Below the pieces are notes generated by a model. The model did not search any database. It was not told the origin of the DNA and saw nothing but the letters and a program-made list of their open reading frames with translations. The translations under genes were made by a program, and so were the position numbers. Source: Ichthyophis bannanicus (lineage: Eukaryota; Chordata; Amphibia; Gymnophiona; Ichthyophiidae). From it: a stretch of DNA of 64,000 nt. How positions within the stretch are numbered: position 1 is the first letter of the stretch; each line of letters starts with the position of its first letter. Positions 11,600-22,368 of this stretch are shown piece after piece. The DNA lies in the NCBI GenBank assembly GCA_033557465.1, contig CM066033.1, positions 904,978,808 through 905,042,807 of the forward strand, written 5' to 3'.

Positions 11600-11755
11600 C
11601 TTTCAATTGTTAATATTTCATATCCGTGTACTCTCAACCCCACCCCCTTGTTTCTTGTTCTATGTAAAGCCATTGTTGGCCCACTTGTTTCATGTAAACT
11701 GCTTTGACATATTGATACAGCAGCATATAAACACAGCTAAATAAATAAATAAAAT
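11600..11755 (+). mobile_element. LINE/SINE 3' tail
   Basis: 'TGTAAACTGCTTTGACATATTGATACAGCAGCATATAAACACAGC' followed by (TAAA)n resembles the tails of the L2-like LINEs and SINEs in this window. No body is recognised upstream. Confidence 0.4.
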
Positions 11756-11784
11756 ACCTGAAAACAGTTTTGTCATCATGCTTT

Positions 11785-11976
11785 AGGGGTTCTCAACCCT
11801 GTCCTCGGGACCCACCTAGACAGTCGGGTTTTCAGGATAACCACAATGAATATGTATGAGGGATATTTGCATACCCTGCCTCCATTATATGCAAATCTCT
11901 CCCATGCATATTCATTGTGGTTATCCTGAAAACCCGACTGGCTAGGTGGGTCCCGAGGACAGGGTTGAGAACCCCT
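11785..11976. mobile_element. Palindromic hAT-like MITE, copy 2
   Basis: Ends AGGGGTTCTCAACCC / GGGTTGAGAACCCCT. The arms are nearly perfectly complementary over about 85 bp each (GGGACCCACCTAGAC...GGTTTTCAGGATAACCACAATGAATATG and complement). Confidence 0.7.
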
Positions 11977-12130
11977 GCTAGATCTTCAGCCATCTTTTCT
12001 TCTGCCTTTGATTTTGCTATCCTTATTTTTCTTTTTGTCTCTTTTAGCTTTATCCTGTATTCTTTTCTGTGCTCCTGTTTGCAAATTTCTGAATTTTGTG
12101 AAAGCTGTGTTTTTTGCCTTTATCTATGCA

Positions 12131-12204
12131 GCCACAGTAGCTGGTTGTACGGGGTTTACGCGTGGCCCAAACACACATAAACCCCGTACAACTAGCTACT
12201 GTGC
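12131..12204. repeat. Short fold-back repeat
   Basis: CACAGTAGCTGGTTGTACGG...TTTA at 12133-12158 is the inverse of 12178-12203 with one mismatch (25 of 26), around a 19-nt loop. The right arm continues into CTTTAGTAAACATGCACCTAAG, which resembles the terminal repeat of the Harbinger-like element at 50890-53875. Confidence 0.7.
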
Positions 12205-12719
12205 TTTAGTAAACATGCACCTAAGTGAGGTGATTCCAAAACATTTTCTTTATGTTTGGATTACTGATAGATCTCAGCCAGATGTTTATGGGTTTCTTAA
12301 TGATTTCGATTTTACTGCATCATGCTCCAGGGAAACAGCAAGTGATTATTTTTGAGTATCTGAAGCTGCTGTTTCACAGACCCTTTCCTTTTGTGAAGAA
12401 GAATGGAAGCAGCTATGACAATCAGAAGCTCACACATGTTGCTGACTATTTCTGCTGACAGAATGTGGAAAACCAGCCACTTCTTTGGAGAACCAACTAG
12501 GTTTCCTTTTCCTCTTGTTTTTATTTACTTTCTTTACATACGCATCTGCTGTCTGTTTTATTGCCTCTTTTAGTTTAGCCTACTGCAGTTCCACTTCCCT
12601 TACCACTTCCCTCACCTCCTCCCATCCAGCCAGGATGATTACTTATCGACTGATTAGACCATCTATCCTCTTATATCTTCATCCTAAGCCCTCCAGTTCC
12701 AGAGCTTCCTTTAAACTGA

Positions 12720-12960
12720 AAGAGAGCCGCCCTTCATGTATTTATGCCACAGAGGCATTCAGATGTCTTTCTTGCCTTTCTTCCAAAGCATACATATTGA
12801 GATCTTTAAGTCTGTCACCCCATATGCTTTAAGACATTTACCACTGAACCCCATGAAAATTTCAACTTTTGCTTTTTATAAGCATAATTCAATATTTGCT
12901 TCTGTTAACCTTATTACAATTTCTATTGCTGCTGCATTTTAATAGATGTTCTAATCTTTA
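12720..12960 (-). mobile_element. CR1-like fragment (decayed)
   Basis: Contains 'GCATACATATTGAGATCTTTAAGTCTGTC', which aligns by eye with 'ATATACATATTCAGGTCTTCAAGTC' in the CR1 copy at 9170-9190. Family and extent are uncertain. Confidence 0.4.
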
Positions 12961-13380
12961 TCACACTAGGGGTATGTTTACTAAAGTACGGTAGGGTTCT
13001 GTAGGTATCGCACATTTAGGGTAGATATCAGTGTGAGGTACGTGCAAAAGCTGTGTTCTACTTGTTGGGGGCATGTACAGTATGGTCCCAGCAGATACCA
13101 CGCTGAGTCGGACCCTATTTTGATTTTAAGGGCGTGTTCATGTCGCATTCTGGAACAGCACCTATCTATGCCAAATGCTTCCTTATGTTCTGAACCAAGT
13201 GGAAGAAGCAGCCTTTTAAAGTTCGTCCTTAAAGCCAAAATAGATGTTTCAGATTTCAATTGACAAATCCAAAATTATCAAATAGTAAAACATCCAAAAA
13301 CATTTTATTAAGCTATTGCATTTACTATTGCACTTTTTTGGCATTTCCAAATTTCACCTCATATATGTGACCAGTAATGG

Positions 13381-13388
13381 GTCTAGGA
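13381..13388. repeat. Left 8-bp target duplication of hAT
   Basis: GTCTAGGA here and at 15507-15514, exactly flanking the hAT ends. Confidence 0.9.
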
Positions 13389-13456
13389 CAGGGGTCTCAA
13401 ACACGCGGCCCGCGGGCCGCATGCGGCCCGCGAGACAACTTTGTGCGGCCCGCGAA

Positions 13457-13887
13457 AGAGAAAAACAAAAAAACCCCAAAACCCTGACTTCTGCCGTTGC
13501 CGCCGTGGCAGCGGCAGAATCAATTGTCAAATAAAAAAAAAAAAGACTTCTGCTGCTCAAGCAGCAATATCACCTGTCCTGCGGCCCCTTCCCCTGTGCC
13601 CGGAGATCCGAATCTGCTCATCAGCGGCGTGCTTTTCAAGCCGCGAAGAGTATTCCCCTCTCGCGCGGCTTGAAACCGCGCGAGAGGGGAATACTCTTCG
13701 CGGCTTGAAAAGCACGCCGCTGATGAGCAGATTCGGATCTCCGTGCACAGGGGAAGGGGCCGCAGGACAGGTGATATTGCTGCTTGAGCAGCAGAAGTCT
13801 TTTTTTTTTTTATTTGACAATTGATTCTGCCGCTGCCACGGCGGCAACGGCAGAAGTCAGGGTTTTGGGGTTTTTTTGTTTTTCTCT
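13457..13887. repeat. Long near-perfect palindrome (2 x 212 bp, 7-nt loop)
   Basis: 13457-13668 is the reverse complement of 13676-13887 with equal arm lengths, even through the A/T runs. I see one clear mismatch (GCCCGG versus GTGCAC-side base near 13600/13744). The spacer is CTTGAAA. Either transcript strand would form a long hairpin. Confidence 0.9.
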
Positions 13888-13889
13888 GT

Positions 13890-14720
13890 CGGGGGGGGGG
13901 TATGACTGGAAATGGGCAGATGGGGGTTAGGACTGGAAGTGGGCTATTGGCAGGGGGGGGGGGTTATGACTGGTAATGGGCTATGGTGGGGGCTAGGACT
14001 GGAAATGGGCAGAGGGGGGTTAGGACTGGAAGTGGGCTATTGGCAGGGGGGGGGGTTATGACTGGTAATGGGCTATGGTGGGGGCTAGGACTGGAAATGG
14101 GCAGATGGGGGTTAGGACTGGAAGTGGGCTATTGGCAGGGGGGGGGTATGACTGGTAATGGGCTATGGTGGGGGCTAGGACTGGAAATGGGCAGATGGGG
14201 GTTAGGACTGGAAATGGGCTATTGGCAGGGGGGGGTTATGACTGGTAATGTGCTATGGTGGGGGCTAGGACTGAAAATGGGGTGATGGGGGTTAGGACTG
14301 GAGGTGGGCTGATTGGGGGGTTAGGACTGGTAATGGCCTATGAGGGGAGGTAAGACTGAAAATGGGGTGATGGGGGATACGACTGCAAGTGGGCTATGGG
14401 GGGGACTAGGACTGGTAATGGGCTATGGGGGGGGGTAAGACTGAAAATGGGGTGATGGGGGGGTAAGACTGGAAGTGCGCTATGGGGAGGTTAGGACTGG
14501 TTATGGGCTATGGGGGGTCTAGGACTGGTAATGTGCTGGGGGGGTTGCTAGGACTGGAAATGGGCTGAGTGGAAGGGGGGCTTGAACTGCAAATGGCTGA
14601 TGGGGAGGGGGGCTTGGAATGGAAATGGGCTGTGAGGGGAGGGAGCTAGGATTGGAAATGGGCTGATGGGGGGCTAGGATTGGAAATGGGCTGATGGTGA
14701 GGCTAGGATAGGACTGGAAA
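13890..14720. repeat. G-rich minisatellite
   Basis: Units of about 30 bp (GGACTGGAAATGGGC...GGGGG) are arranged in a higher-order repeat. The marker CTATGGTGGGGGCTAGG recurs at about 13981, 14073, 14163 and 14253, a period of 90-92 bp. It decays rightwards. The plus strand has many G-runs (5-10 G), so G-quadruplex potential is high on this strand. Confidence 0.88.
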
Positions 14721-15514
14721 TGGACTGATGCAGGGACTAGAAAGGAGCAGATGCTGGGTGGGGCTGGAACTAGAAGGGAGCTGATGTTGGGGGAGGATTA
14801 GAATGGGATGGAGCTGGGAAAGTGAAATGGAGAGGGGAAAAATATTTTGTCTGGAAGAGAAGACAAATCTACAATTGGCCAGGTATTGGGAGAGTAAGTG
14901 GGGATTGAGGATGGAGGGGTAAAATTTGAGTGGATGAAATAGGAATGAGGAAAGAGCAAAAGGAGAAAGATTAGTATGTTAAAGCAGATGTAGGGAGAGA
15001 GAATGGAAAAAAACTAGAAGAGAGAAGAAAGGACAAATGGACAGCAGACGATGGAGATAGCAGAAGACACGAAGAAACCAGAAGTGGCTGGAGCAATTGC
15101 AACTGAAAAAAAATGCACAAAAGGTAGAAAAATATCTCTTTATTTTGAATTTATTAACTGGAATATGTCAGCTCTGGGAAATGTGCATCAGTAATGTTTG
15201 CGCTTTGTTTAGTACAAGAGGAAATTAATTTATAGTTTTATTTCTACAGTGTTGTTGTACATTCCAAGTTTGGCTTTTGGGGTTCCCAGTTTAATTATTG
15301 TCTTCCTATTTCTGAATCTTTTAGTCTTTCTTTATCCATACTCATTAAGAGGCATGTTTACTAAAAGTTAGTGTATGGTAACATTATGCAAATATTTATG
15401 CAAATGAGGCCCCTTATGCAAATGAGGCCCCACGTCTTATGCGGCCCCCGGGTTACTTTACAAGTCCTCATTTGGCCCTCAAAGCAATTTGAGTTTGAGA
15501 CCCCTGGTCTAGGA

Positions 15515-15831
15515 CAACTCATAGCGGCACACTGAGTTGGCCGCTCTGAGTTCACCTAGACCCCTGGATCCAGCCACGTCCTCAGCACGCCCTGGAGGCT
15601 CAACAAGCAAGCCTTGCACACAAAGGCCTTTCACTACTAGACCCACTGTGTCTCCTAAAATAAGACCCTCCACCCGAAATTTCACACTTTGGCTTAACAC
15701 GTCGGAGAGATATACCTGTAGTTTGTCCCAGTAACCTTGTATCACTGGGCACAGCCAGAATTGATGGCCTAGAGTACTCCTGGTCTCTGAACACTTCAGG
15801 CAATACTCTGTGTCAACCAGCCTTGCCACCC
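15515..15831 (-). pseudogene. Tx1/L1-like LINE ORF2, C-terminal end
   Basis: The minus-strand frame reads DTEYCLKCSETRSTLGHQFWLCP, the C-x2-C ... H-x-FW-x-CP cysteine/histidine block that closes L1-group ORF2 proteins. It is joined upstream directly to DIRS sequence at about 15832. The L1 segment between RT motif A (18777-18867) and this block, about 1.3 kb in intact elements, is missing. Confidence 0.7.
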
Positions 15832-16365
15832 TGAGATAGGCTGCCACTACTGCCAGGCATTTGGTGAAAACCCTGGAGGGCGGAAGTTAGGCCAAAGGGA
15901 AGTTCTCTGTACTGAAAATGGTTTCCTCCCACCACAAATCTGAGATATTGTCGGTGGTCTGGATGAATGAGGATGTGAGTATAAGCATCCTTTAGGTCTA
16001 AGGAGCATAGCCAGTCTCCCTGCTGGAGGTAGGGCAGCAGTATTCCAAGGGTAAGCATCTTGAACTTTTCCCTCTCCAGAAACTTGTTTAGGTTTTGCAA
16101 GTCTAGGATAGGCCGGAGGCCTCCTGTCCTTTTTGGTACCAGGAAGTACCTGGAGTAGAAGCCTTGCCCTTCCAGGTGGTGAGGCACCGGTTCCACCAGC
16201 TGTTCCTTTAGAAGACTTGCCAGCTACTGAAGGAGGAGGTTTCTCTGCAGAGGGAGTCTTGGAGGCTTCCCTGGAAAGTAGGAGGGGGGTAGCTGGTGGA
16301 AGTGGAGCATGTAGCCCTTCTGGACTATGCTGAGGACCCAGGTGTCCCCTGTGATGGCTGGCCAC
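15813..16365 (-). pseudogene. DIRS reverse transcriptase, N-terminal part, truncated
   Basis: Frames at 15813-16196 and 15847-16365 carry FYSRYFLVPKRTGGLRPILD, then NKFLEREKFKMLTLGILLPYL, WLCSLDLKDAYTHILIHPDH (motif A) and LPFGLTSA (motif B). The catalytic YLDD block is lost at the truncation. The run AACTTTTCCC near 16075 keeps the frame here, whereas DIRS-A has AACTTTCCC at the same point and is frameshifted. Confidence 0.8.
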
Positions 16366-18768
16366 CTGTAGGCGTACAGGGTCAGCCGACCTCCTGTGCT
16401 GAGTGGAGCCAGCTGTGTAGAAGAGGCTATGCTGTGGGAGTCAAAACCCCGCTCCCTGCTGTGCAGGAGCCGGAGCTGGCGGCTTGGGGGTCTTCTGCCT
16501 ATGGGGCCTATATCCCTACCCCTTGGCCTGCTGACCCTGTTGGGGAGCTAGAGGCCTGATATTGAGGGTAGGATTTGTAGTCAGCACCCTTCCTCAGGAA
16601 AAAGGGCTTCTTTCCCAAGCCCTTCTTTTTCTGAGAAGGGGCAGAAGTCTTCCTAGACAGCCTTGTCCTGGTGACAGTCTCAGTCTCGATTTCCGTAGCC
16701 TTTTCAGTTATGGGCTTACCAAAAAGGTTTTCACCTCGACAGGGGACATCGACCAACTTGTCCTGTACCCATGACTCCAGGTCTGATGACTACAGCCAGG
16801 CCTGACGGCATGCACCAATGCTGGCCGCAGCTATCCGGGCCGAAGCCTCAAAGCTATCATAGGCTGCTCGAGAGATTAACTTTGAGCACTCTCGAATCCC
16901 TGTTGACAAAGCCTTGAACCTCTGCAAAGGTTCCTCGGAGAGGCCAGCTGAGAACCCGGCAATCTCCTTTGCCAGGTCTCGTAGGTACATGTCCATGTAC
17001 AGCTGGTAGGTCTGGACACGGCAAGAGAGCATAGAGCCCTGGAAGCACTTTCTACCGAGGGCATCCAGATTCCAGGCCTCCCGACTGGGAGGCACCGAGG
17101 AGTGCATCTTCTGACTCTTCAGGCGATGCATGGCCGATTCTACAACCATGGAGTTGTGCGGTAGCTGTGCCTTTTGGAACCCAGGGTTCTTAAGGACTCG
17201 ATGAATGGAATTGACCAGTTTGCTCAGAACCAGCGCCGAGACAGGTGCCTCCCACATACAGAAGAGAAGCCGTTCCAGCATCGGAGGAACCGGTACAGTA
17301 AAGGCTTCCTTCAGAGGAAAGTCATACTGGAGGGCATCGAGCTCTTCGGCTCGAGGCTCCTCCTCGGCGTCCACAGGGAAGGCCAAGGCTTTGGCCATGT
17401 CCCTTACAAAGTCCGAGAACCAGGTATCCTCCGGGGGGGACTGTCTCCAAGGCTTGGACTCTGGTGAGTCCGAAGGGACGCACCGGGTCCAGAAGGTGTC
17501 CAGGGACTCCTCATCCTCTGTCTCCCACACCAACTCCTTAGAGGAGGAATCGAGTGGGCCTCGGTGCCACCCACCCCGATGCCGAGGGTATTGGCGTCGA
17601 CGACCTCGGCCCCACATGGGAGGTCGAGGGGGACCTTGACCGAGGATCGACTCGAGACTTCACTGACTCGAGGATCGGCTCGGTCTCCGGGGTCGACTTG
17701 GACGTCGAGGTCCCGGTGGTCGGGGCAGATGCACCGGTCAGACCGGCGATCAGCACCCGCTGATGTTCCATGAAGGCAGCCAAGCTGCTCTCCAAGGCTG
17801 TCAACCTGAGTCCAAGCTCAAGAGACTCAGCAGCCCCCGACTCGGGCCCCGACGGTGTCGAGTCCAACGTCGGCTCCCCCGGAGGAGAGTCCATGAGGAC
17901 AACTGCACTTACTTGACTCGGGGACTCCGGCTCCACACAAGGTAACTTGGATAGACTCTTCGACTCCGAGAGCCCGGGGCAGCGATCAGGGCTACGCAAC
18001 CTGGCCCTCGAGGATCCAGGAGCCTCCAACGACGCTGCCCTCACGAACTTCTTCTTCCTTCTATGCTCCCGGGTGGGAGACTCCCTCTCAGAGGAACCAC
18101 GACGGCGCTCGGGGTCAGACTCCCGATATGTCGAGGCCTCTGACGAAGTCCGGGCCCGGCCAGATGCAGAGTCAGAGAAAATTCTCTCACATTGATGCTG
18201 ACGTCTCCGAAGCGCCTTCGACGACATTTATCTGCACGGGCCACAGGCCAGCAGGTCATAGTCGGGCCCGAGGCAACGGAGGCAGCAGTCATGTGTGTCG
18301 GTGAGAGACATAAGTTTCTTGCACCGATCACACTTTTTGAACCCGCTGGCAGCCATCAGGGGGAAAAAGGGTCCCTGCAAGGTCAAAAGACCGGGCTGCC
18401 AGTGAAAACACCTAAAGAGCGCGAACGCTAGTCATGAAGGACAAAAACTGAAAATCAAAACTCCGGACTCGATACCGGTGTACCGAGCCCAGGCGGGAAA
18501 GGGAACCGGCATCGAACCGGAACAGAAAAAGCCAAAATAGCTGAAAAAAATCTACCTTTTCCCGGGTTACACGAACTCACGTCCGTTGGGCTCCGCGGAA
18601 AAAGAAAGACTGAGTAAGATGACACCCTTGGGCAGGAAGGGGACCGTGCATGCGTGCTGCATTCCCAAAGGCTTTCTTTGAAAGCTGGGGAAATGCTCGC
18701 ACGGGGGCTCCATCGGCGCCGACGTCACCCATATGTGAGGACTGACTTCTGGCTTGGTCCTGGAGAAA
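15832..18768 (-). mobile_element. DIRS element, 5' half (terminal repeat, gag, start of RT)
   Basis: The right end TTGGTCCTGGAGAAA at about 18768 and CACCCATATGTGAGGACTGACTT match the right terminus of DIRS-A. Running leftwards on the minus strand are gag (to about 16508) and the first RT motifs, ending abruptly in the RT block V-A-A-Y-L-R at 15832. The 3' half (RNase H, recombinase, other terminus) is absent. The missing neighbouring L1 sequence suggests one deletion removed both. Confidence 0.85.
16508..18355 (-). pseudogene. DIRS gag, broken
   Basis: Starts near 18355 with the N-terminal cysteine/histidine motif (F-K-K-C-D-R-C ... T-D-T-H-D-C-C-L-x-C-L-G-P-D-H-D) across 18230-18350. Serine/proline/arginine-rich sequence follows (17538-18227), then a conserved helical block at 16790-17617: M-L-E-R-L-L-F-x-M-W-E-A-P ... 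H-N-S-M-V-V-E-S-A-M-H-R-L-K-S-Q-K ... R-K-C-F-Q-G. The same blocks occur in DIRS-A, B and D. Several frames are needed, so it is a pseudogene. In DIRS elements this ORF encodes a capsid-like protein. Confidence 0.75.
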
Positions 18769-18867
18769 CCCCATTTGCTCCATAACCCCAAATAAGAATT
18801 GCCAATTTACCAAATCAAAGGCTTTCTCAGCATCGAAACGTATTAGTAATCAGACTTATTCTGTTCT
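18769..18867 (-). pseudogene. Tx1/L1-like LINE ORF2, RT motif A fragment
   Basis: The minus strand reads LLIRFDAEKAFDLVNWQFLF; D-A-E-K-A-F-D is motif A of L1-group reverse transcriptase. It is sandwiched between the DIRS terminus and a hairpin-rich insertion. Confidence 0.75.
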
Positions 18868-19494
18868 GGACGTAGATCTTCTCTGTACGTTCGGTCTGAA
18901 CCAGACGTACAGAGGATCGCGATTCTGATCCCACGAGGCACGTCTAGCCCTGTGGGATCAGAATCGCGAACAGTCCTGTACATGCAGGCCGGGACTGCGA
19001 TTCAGTCCAGCCTGCAGGTACAGGACTGTACCCGGCTAACTCAGTTAAGGCTCTTCGATGAAGCCACAATGCCATGGCACATGTTGCCATGGCACCACGG
19101 CTCCATTGAAGAGTCGCAATGCCAGCTGCCGAAGACAAGAGCTTATTCCCCACAGCTGGACCTCCGATCTGGCCTCCTAAGGCCAGGGTCGGGTTGCGGT
19201 GAATGTCCTCCGGCCTCCCCTTCCCTATCTGTGCCCTGCCTGTGCATAAAAAACACGTCCAGGGAAGTTAGTCCACCTCGGAGGTGGAATAACTTCCCCG
19301 CACCTGTCGCTGTCCCTGGAAATGCCGGGCCAACATTAGAATTGGCCCTGTATGTCCAGGGCCGGCGACAGCCCACTGCCTGTCCTGACTCCACCCCCGA
19401 GCTGCCCCTTCCCCACCCCCATCTAACTTCCTCGCACAACCGGCGGGGAAGTTAGATGCAGGCAGAGAAGGCATGAATAGCGGCACATAATTGG
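18868..19494. mobile_element. Hairpin-rich palindromic element, copy 1
   Basis: About 627 bp interrupting the L1 between its Q-G-R-H-S block and motif A. It is a series of nested hairpins: GATCGCGATTCTGATCCCA / TGGGATCAGAATCGCG (about 18916-18968), CAGTCCTGTACATGCAGGC / GCCTGCAGGTACAGGACTG (about 18970-19028), ATGCCATGGCA / TGCCATGGCA, GATCTGGCCTCCTAAGGCCAGG, GGAAGTTAGTCCACCTCGG / CGAGGTGGAATAACTTCC, AATTGGCCCTGTATGTCCAGGGCC, and others. Its ends are TTATTCTGTTC and GCACATAATTGGGC. A second, inverted copy is at 55365-56040. No coding capacity; superfamily unknown. Confidence 0.8.
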
Positions 19495-21180
19495 GCCCAA
19501 TATGTCTATCCTTTTTGCATGGCTCGCCATAATAGAAGTTATTACTTGACATAGTTTAAGTACAGAGTGCCGGTCCCTTACAAACTCAACCTGTCCCTCT
19601 TGAACCAGAAAAGGCATAATACAAGCCAACTAGTTAGCCAAGATCTTTGCGAGAAGTTTATTATTGCAGTTCAGGAGTGAAATATGGCAGTAGAATGCCG
19701 TAAGGAGGGGATCACGACCCGGCTTTGGAAGGACCACAATGTGCACCATATTAGTCTCGTAGGGAAAAGTTTGTAATTGAACGAGATGGTTGTACAGCTT
19801 TTGTAGAGGGCCTCCTACTTGATCCCGCATCAGCTTATACCATTCATTCCCAAACCCATCCAGGCCCAGGGCTTTGTAGGCCTTAGACTGCATAATAGCA
19901 CCCTCCACCTCGTCTTCCATAATGGACTGATTTAAAAGATCGTGGTGTTCGGCTGTGAGTTTCACTCTATCTAGGTAGGTCGTATCATCCAGCAAGGGGC
20001 CACCCCCCTCCGCATAGAGAGTCTGATAGAAATCACGAAACAACGCCAAAATATGGCGTTCATCGGTCATCACCCCGATCCCATCCTATGGCGCTGATAC
20101 ACCCCCCGAGCCTCGCCAATGTTTCACAAGGGATGATATAAGTCTTCCTGCCCAGTTCCCATAACGATACAACTGACATTAATAGTACATTATAGATTTG
20201 TAGGCACGCTGGTGAAGAAGTGTGTTTAGCTCAACCTGTGCAACCACTAATTCCTGCGGCAGAGTGACAAACTGCTGTACCGAGGCTCACCTAAGTTCTC
20301 AGATCAGCTTAGTAAGGTGGAGAATTTGTGCATCAATACATTTCCTCCTGCTGTAATCTCACCACTGAGGACTGCTTTGGCAGTCTCCCAATACGGTGCG
20401 GGATCGTCCTGATGGGCAGCACTGGTATTTTCAAAAATGTCCCACTTTTCTTGTAGGAAGCATAGAAACAGGGGGTCATAGTATAAATGCACAGGGGAAC
20501 ATGATCTCCAGGCCCCGTTGTCACCTCCCCAACCCCCAAGAATGGTCCAGACTGGCGCATGATCCAAGATTGCCATGACTGCAATGCCCATTTCATGTAC
20601 TCTAGGTAGGGAGGTAGATGGCATTAACCAATAGTCCAATTGCGACAAGGTGCCACGGGCCAAGGACGGGTGAAATCACTTTCTTGAGGGTGGAGGGTCC
20701 GTGACATGTCAACCAGATCTAACACCTCACATAGCTGTTCAACCTGTGCCTTGAACCTGTCTGTCCCGAACCACCCAAAGATACCCTATCCATGGCTGGA
20801 TCCACAACACATTTGAAATCTCCCCCTACAACAAGAAAGTGCCGGGGATATTCACCCAGGGCTTTACACAATTGGAAAAAAAAAAGTATGGCCAGGAGTC
20901 TTTGTCCCATAAAGATTACAAATGTGTAGGATATATTACCAAATTCCCCCCTCCCCCACAATTATGTATCAGCCTTGCAGGTCCGCTTCTTGTCGATCCA
21001 GCACAAAATCCCGGCCCTTCCAAATTAAAATCAATTAAAATCACTACGCCAGCTCTCCGGGGGCCCGCCGAGGCCCTAAATGCACCATGGCCACATCCGC
21101 CTTCAGATTTCTCAAGTGTTTTAAGACTTTATATCGTTTAATAGAAGAGTCCAACCCGCAGACATTCCAAGTTACACAAT
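19495..21180 (-). pseudogene. Tx1/L1-like LINE ORF2: endonuclease and N-terminal RT
   Basis: Read on the minus strand from about 21170, the endonuclease starts with N-V-C-G-L-D-S-S-I-K-R-Y-K-V-L-K-H-L, then G-G-D-F-K near 20830, and L-D-Y-W-L ... M-A-I-L-D-H-A-P-V near 20560-20645 (the S/D-H apurinic-endonuclease motif). The RT begins near 20070: FYQTLYAEG, KALGLDGFGNEWYK, LPKPGRDPLL, ISLLNCNNKLLAKILAN (19630), then VRDRHSVLKLCQ near 19560. Frames are interrupted by stops. It continues after the hairpin-rich insertion as motif A at 18769-18867. Confidence 0.8.
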
Positions 21181-21850
21181 GAATACACGGATCACCCTGG
21201 ATCGGTGTTCAATAGAATTAGCATTGTTACATGGCACAGCCATAATTTTAGCAGGGTACCCTCCAGCCTGACTACCCCACTCCACCTCTTGAGTCCCTTT
21301 TTCACACTTGATGCCACATTCCACCTAAACTTTATACTCTGAACCATGTTCCATCCCTACTGAAAGTTTCCCAAGCCACTCCCCTCCCCTCAGGCCTCCC
21401 CCGCCCTCCCTCCCTGTCCTCCTTCCCCCCCAGACCTAACAATCTGTATACCTTCCCCACCACATAGTGAAAAGTACTTTGATGTCGGAATACCTCCTGC
21501 ATGAACCCCCAAGTACTCAGTAGCCTCAAATACCAATCTCACATCCCCAAACAATCCCTTTATCCACAATCACACCCTTAGCCCGGCCTTCCCAGCACCA
21601 ACCCCCAACATAGAGACCACCTGGGTGATCACGATAATCAACCACACTCACATTCCCAATACAGTCCAAGGCCCTATCCATATTATCTCTCACAATGCCT
21701 GCGCCCCTCTAGATATGTACCATTGACAGTTACCATCTCAAGTAATCTCTCTTATCACACCCAGTCATAACTTACATCAGTCTCCTTCTCACCCACGTTC
21801 CCCCCCCCCATCCAGCAATGCAACACGCACACCCCCCACATTCATAACAG
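21181..21850. other. L1 ORF1-ORF2 spacer or unassigned
   Basis: C-rich sequence lying between the L1 ORF1 and ORF2 regions. No recognisable motifs. Confidence 0.4.
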
Positions 21851-21858
21851 CCTGCCAA

Positions 21859-22226
21859 ACAATGTTCCCTCTAATTTTCTCTAGGCTGTGTGCGCATAAA
21901 ATATCAGCTGTGTGCTGCTTTTGAAGGAAGGTTAAATTTTTGTGCACCACATAACACTCGGAGTTCTATACTTTAAAATTTGACTACACATCAGAATACA
22001 GTATGTACACCACACTAATTTTAATCAAATTAAATGAAAATAGATGATTACTAAATGAAGCGGGAAATTTCTAGCAATTACAATCATAACTTTTAAATTT
22101 TAAGACATCTGTGTTGTTTTCTATCAGAATCAGAGCCGTAATTTTTGTATGCTCTGTTGTAAAGTATTTGCACTCGCTCGGCGAGGTGTGCGCGCGCGCA
22201 CACGCGCACAGCTTAGAGGGAACAGT
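21859..22226. mobile_element. hAT MITE inserted in the L1, with 8-bp target duplication
   Basis: Ends (ACA)ATGTTCCCTCTAA and TTAGAGGGAACA(GT) are inverted. The flanks 21851-21858 and 22227-22234 are both CCTGCCAA. 368 bp, no coding capacity. Near the right end is a CG/CA dinucleotide run (22186-22208). Confidence 0.85.
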
Positions 22227-22368
22227 CCTGCCAATGTGACGTAGTACCAGGCAGTATGGGCCAGTAGAATTATGGTGGAAGTTCAGTGTGGTTTTTTAGA
22301 GCCCTTGGATCTGTTAGAGTGGGTTCGTCGAAGACCAAGCATTTCAGTCTATCTGGCGGGACATGATT

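Larger units (their letters stand above)
13389..15506. mobile_element. Non-autonomous hAT element carrying a palindrome and a minisatellite
   Basis: Terminal inverted repeats CAGGGGTCTCAAAC (14 bp) at both ends and an 8-bp target duplication GTCTAGGA identify a hAT transposon of 2118 bp. The left end is followed by a GCGGCCCGCGGGCC-rich block. No transposase frame is visible. The open frame 13983-14285 is simply the G-rich repeat translated. The interior holds a 431-bp palindrome, about 830 bp of G-rich tandem repeat and a purine-rich stretch (14720-15120). Confidence 0.88.

Noticed and set aside
12968..12985. Second Harbinger-like left terminus
   Set aside because: A single terminus-like motif with no matching partner and no target duplication nearby; noted only as a possible relative.
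13983..14285. 100-codon G-rich ORF
   Set aside because: Translation of the minisatellite; repetitive and no protein-like signal.
17205..17639. 144-codon plus-strand ORF, and a 69-80-codon set in 17554-18195
   Set aside because: Antisense to DIRS gag; gag has conserved motifs on the minus strand.
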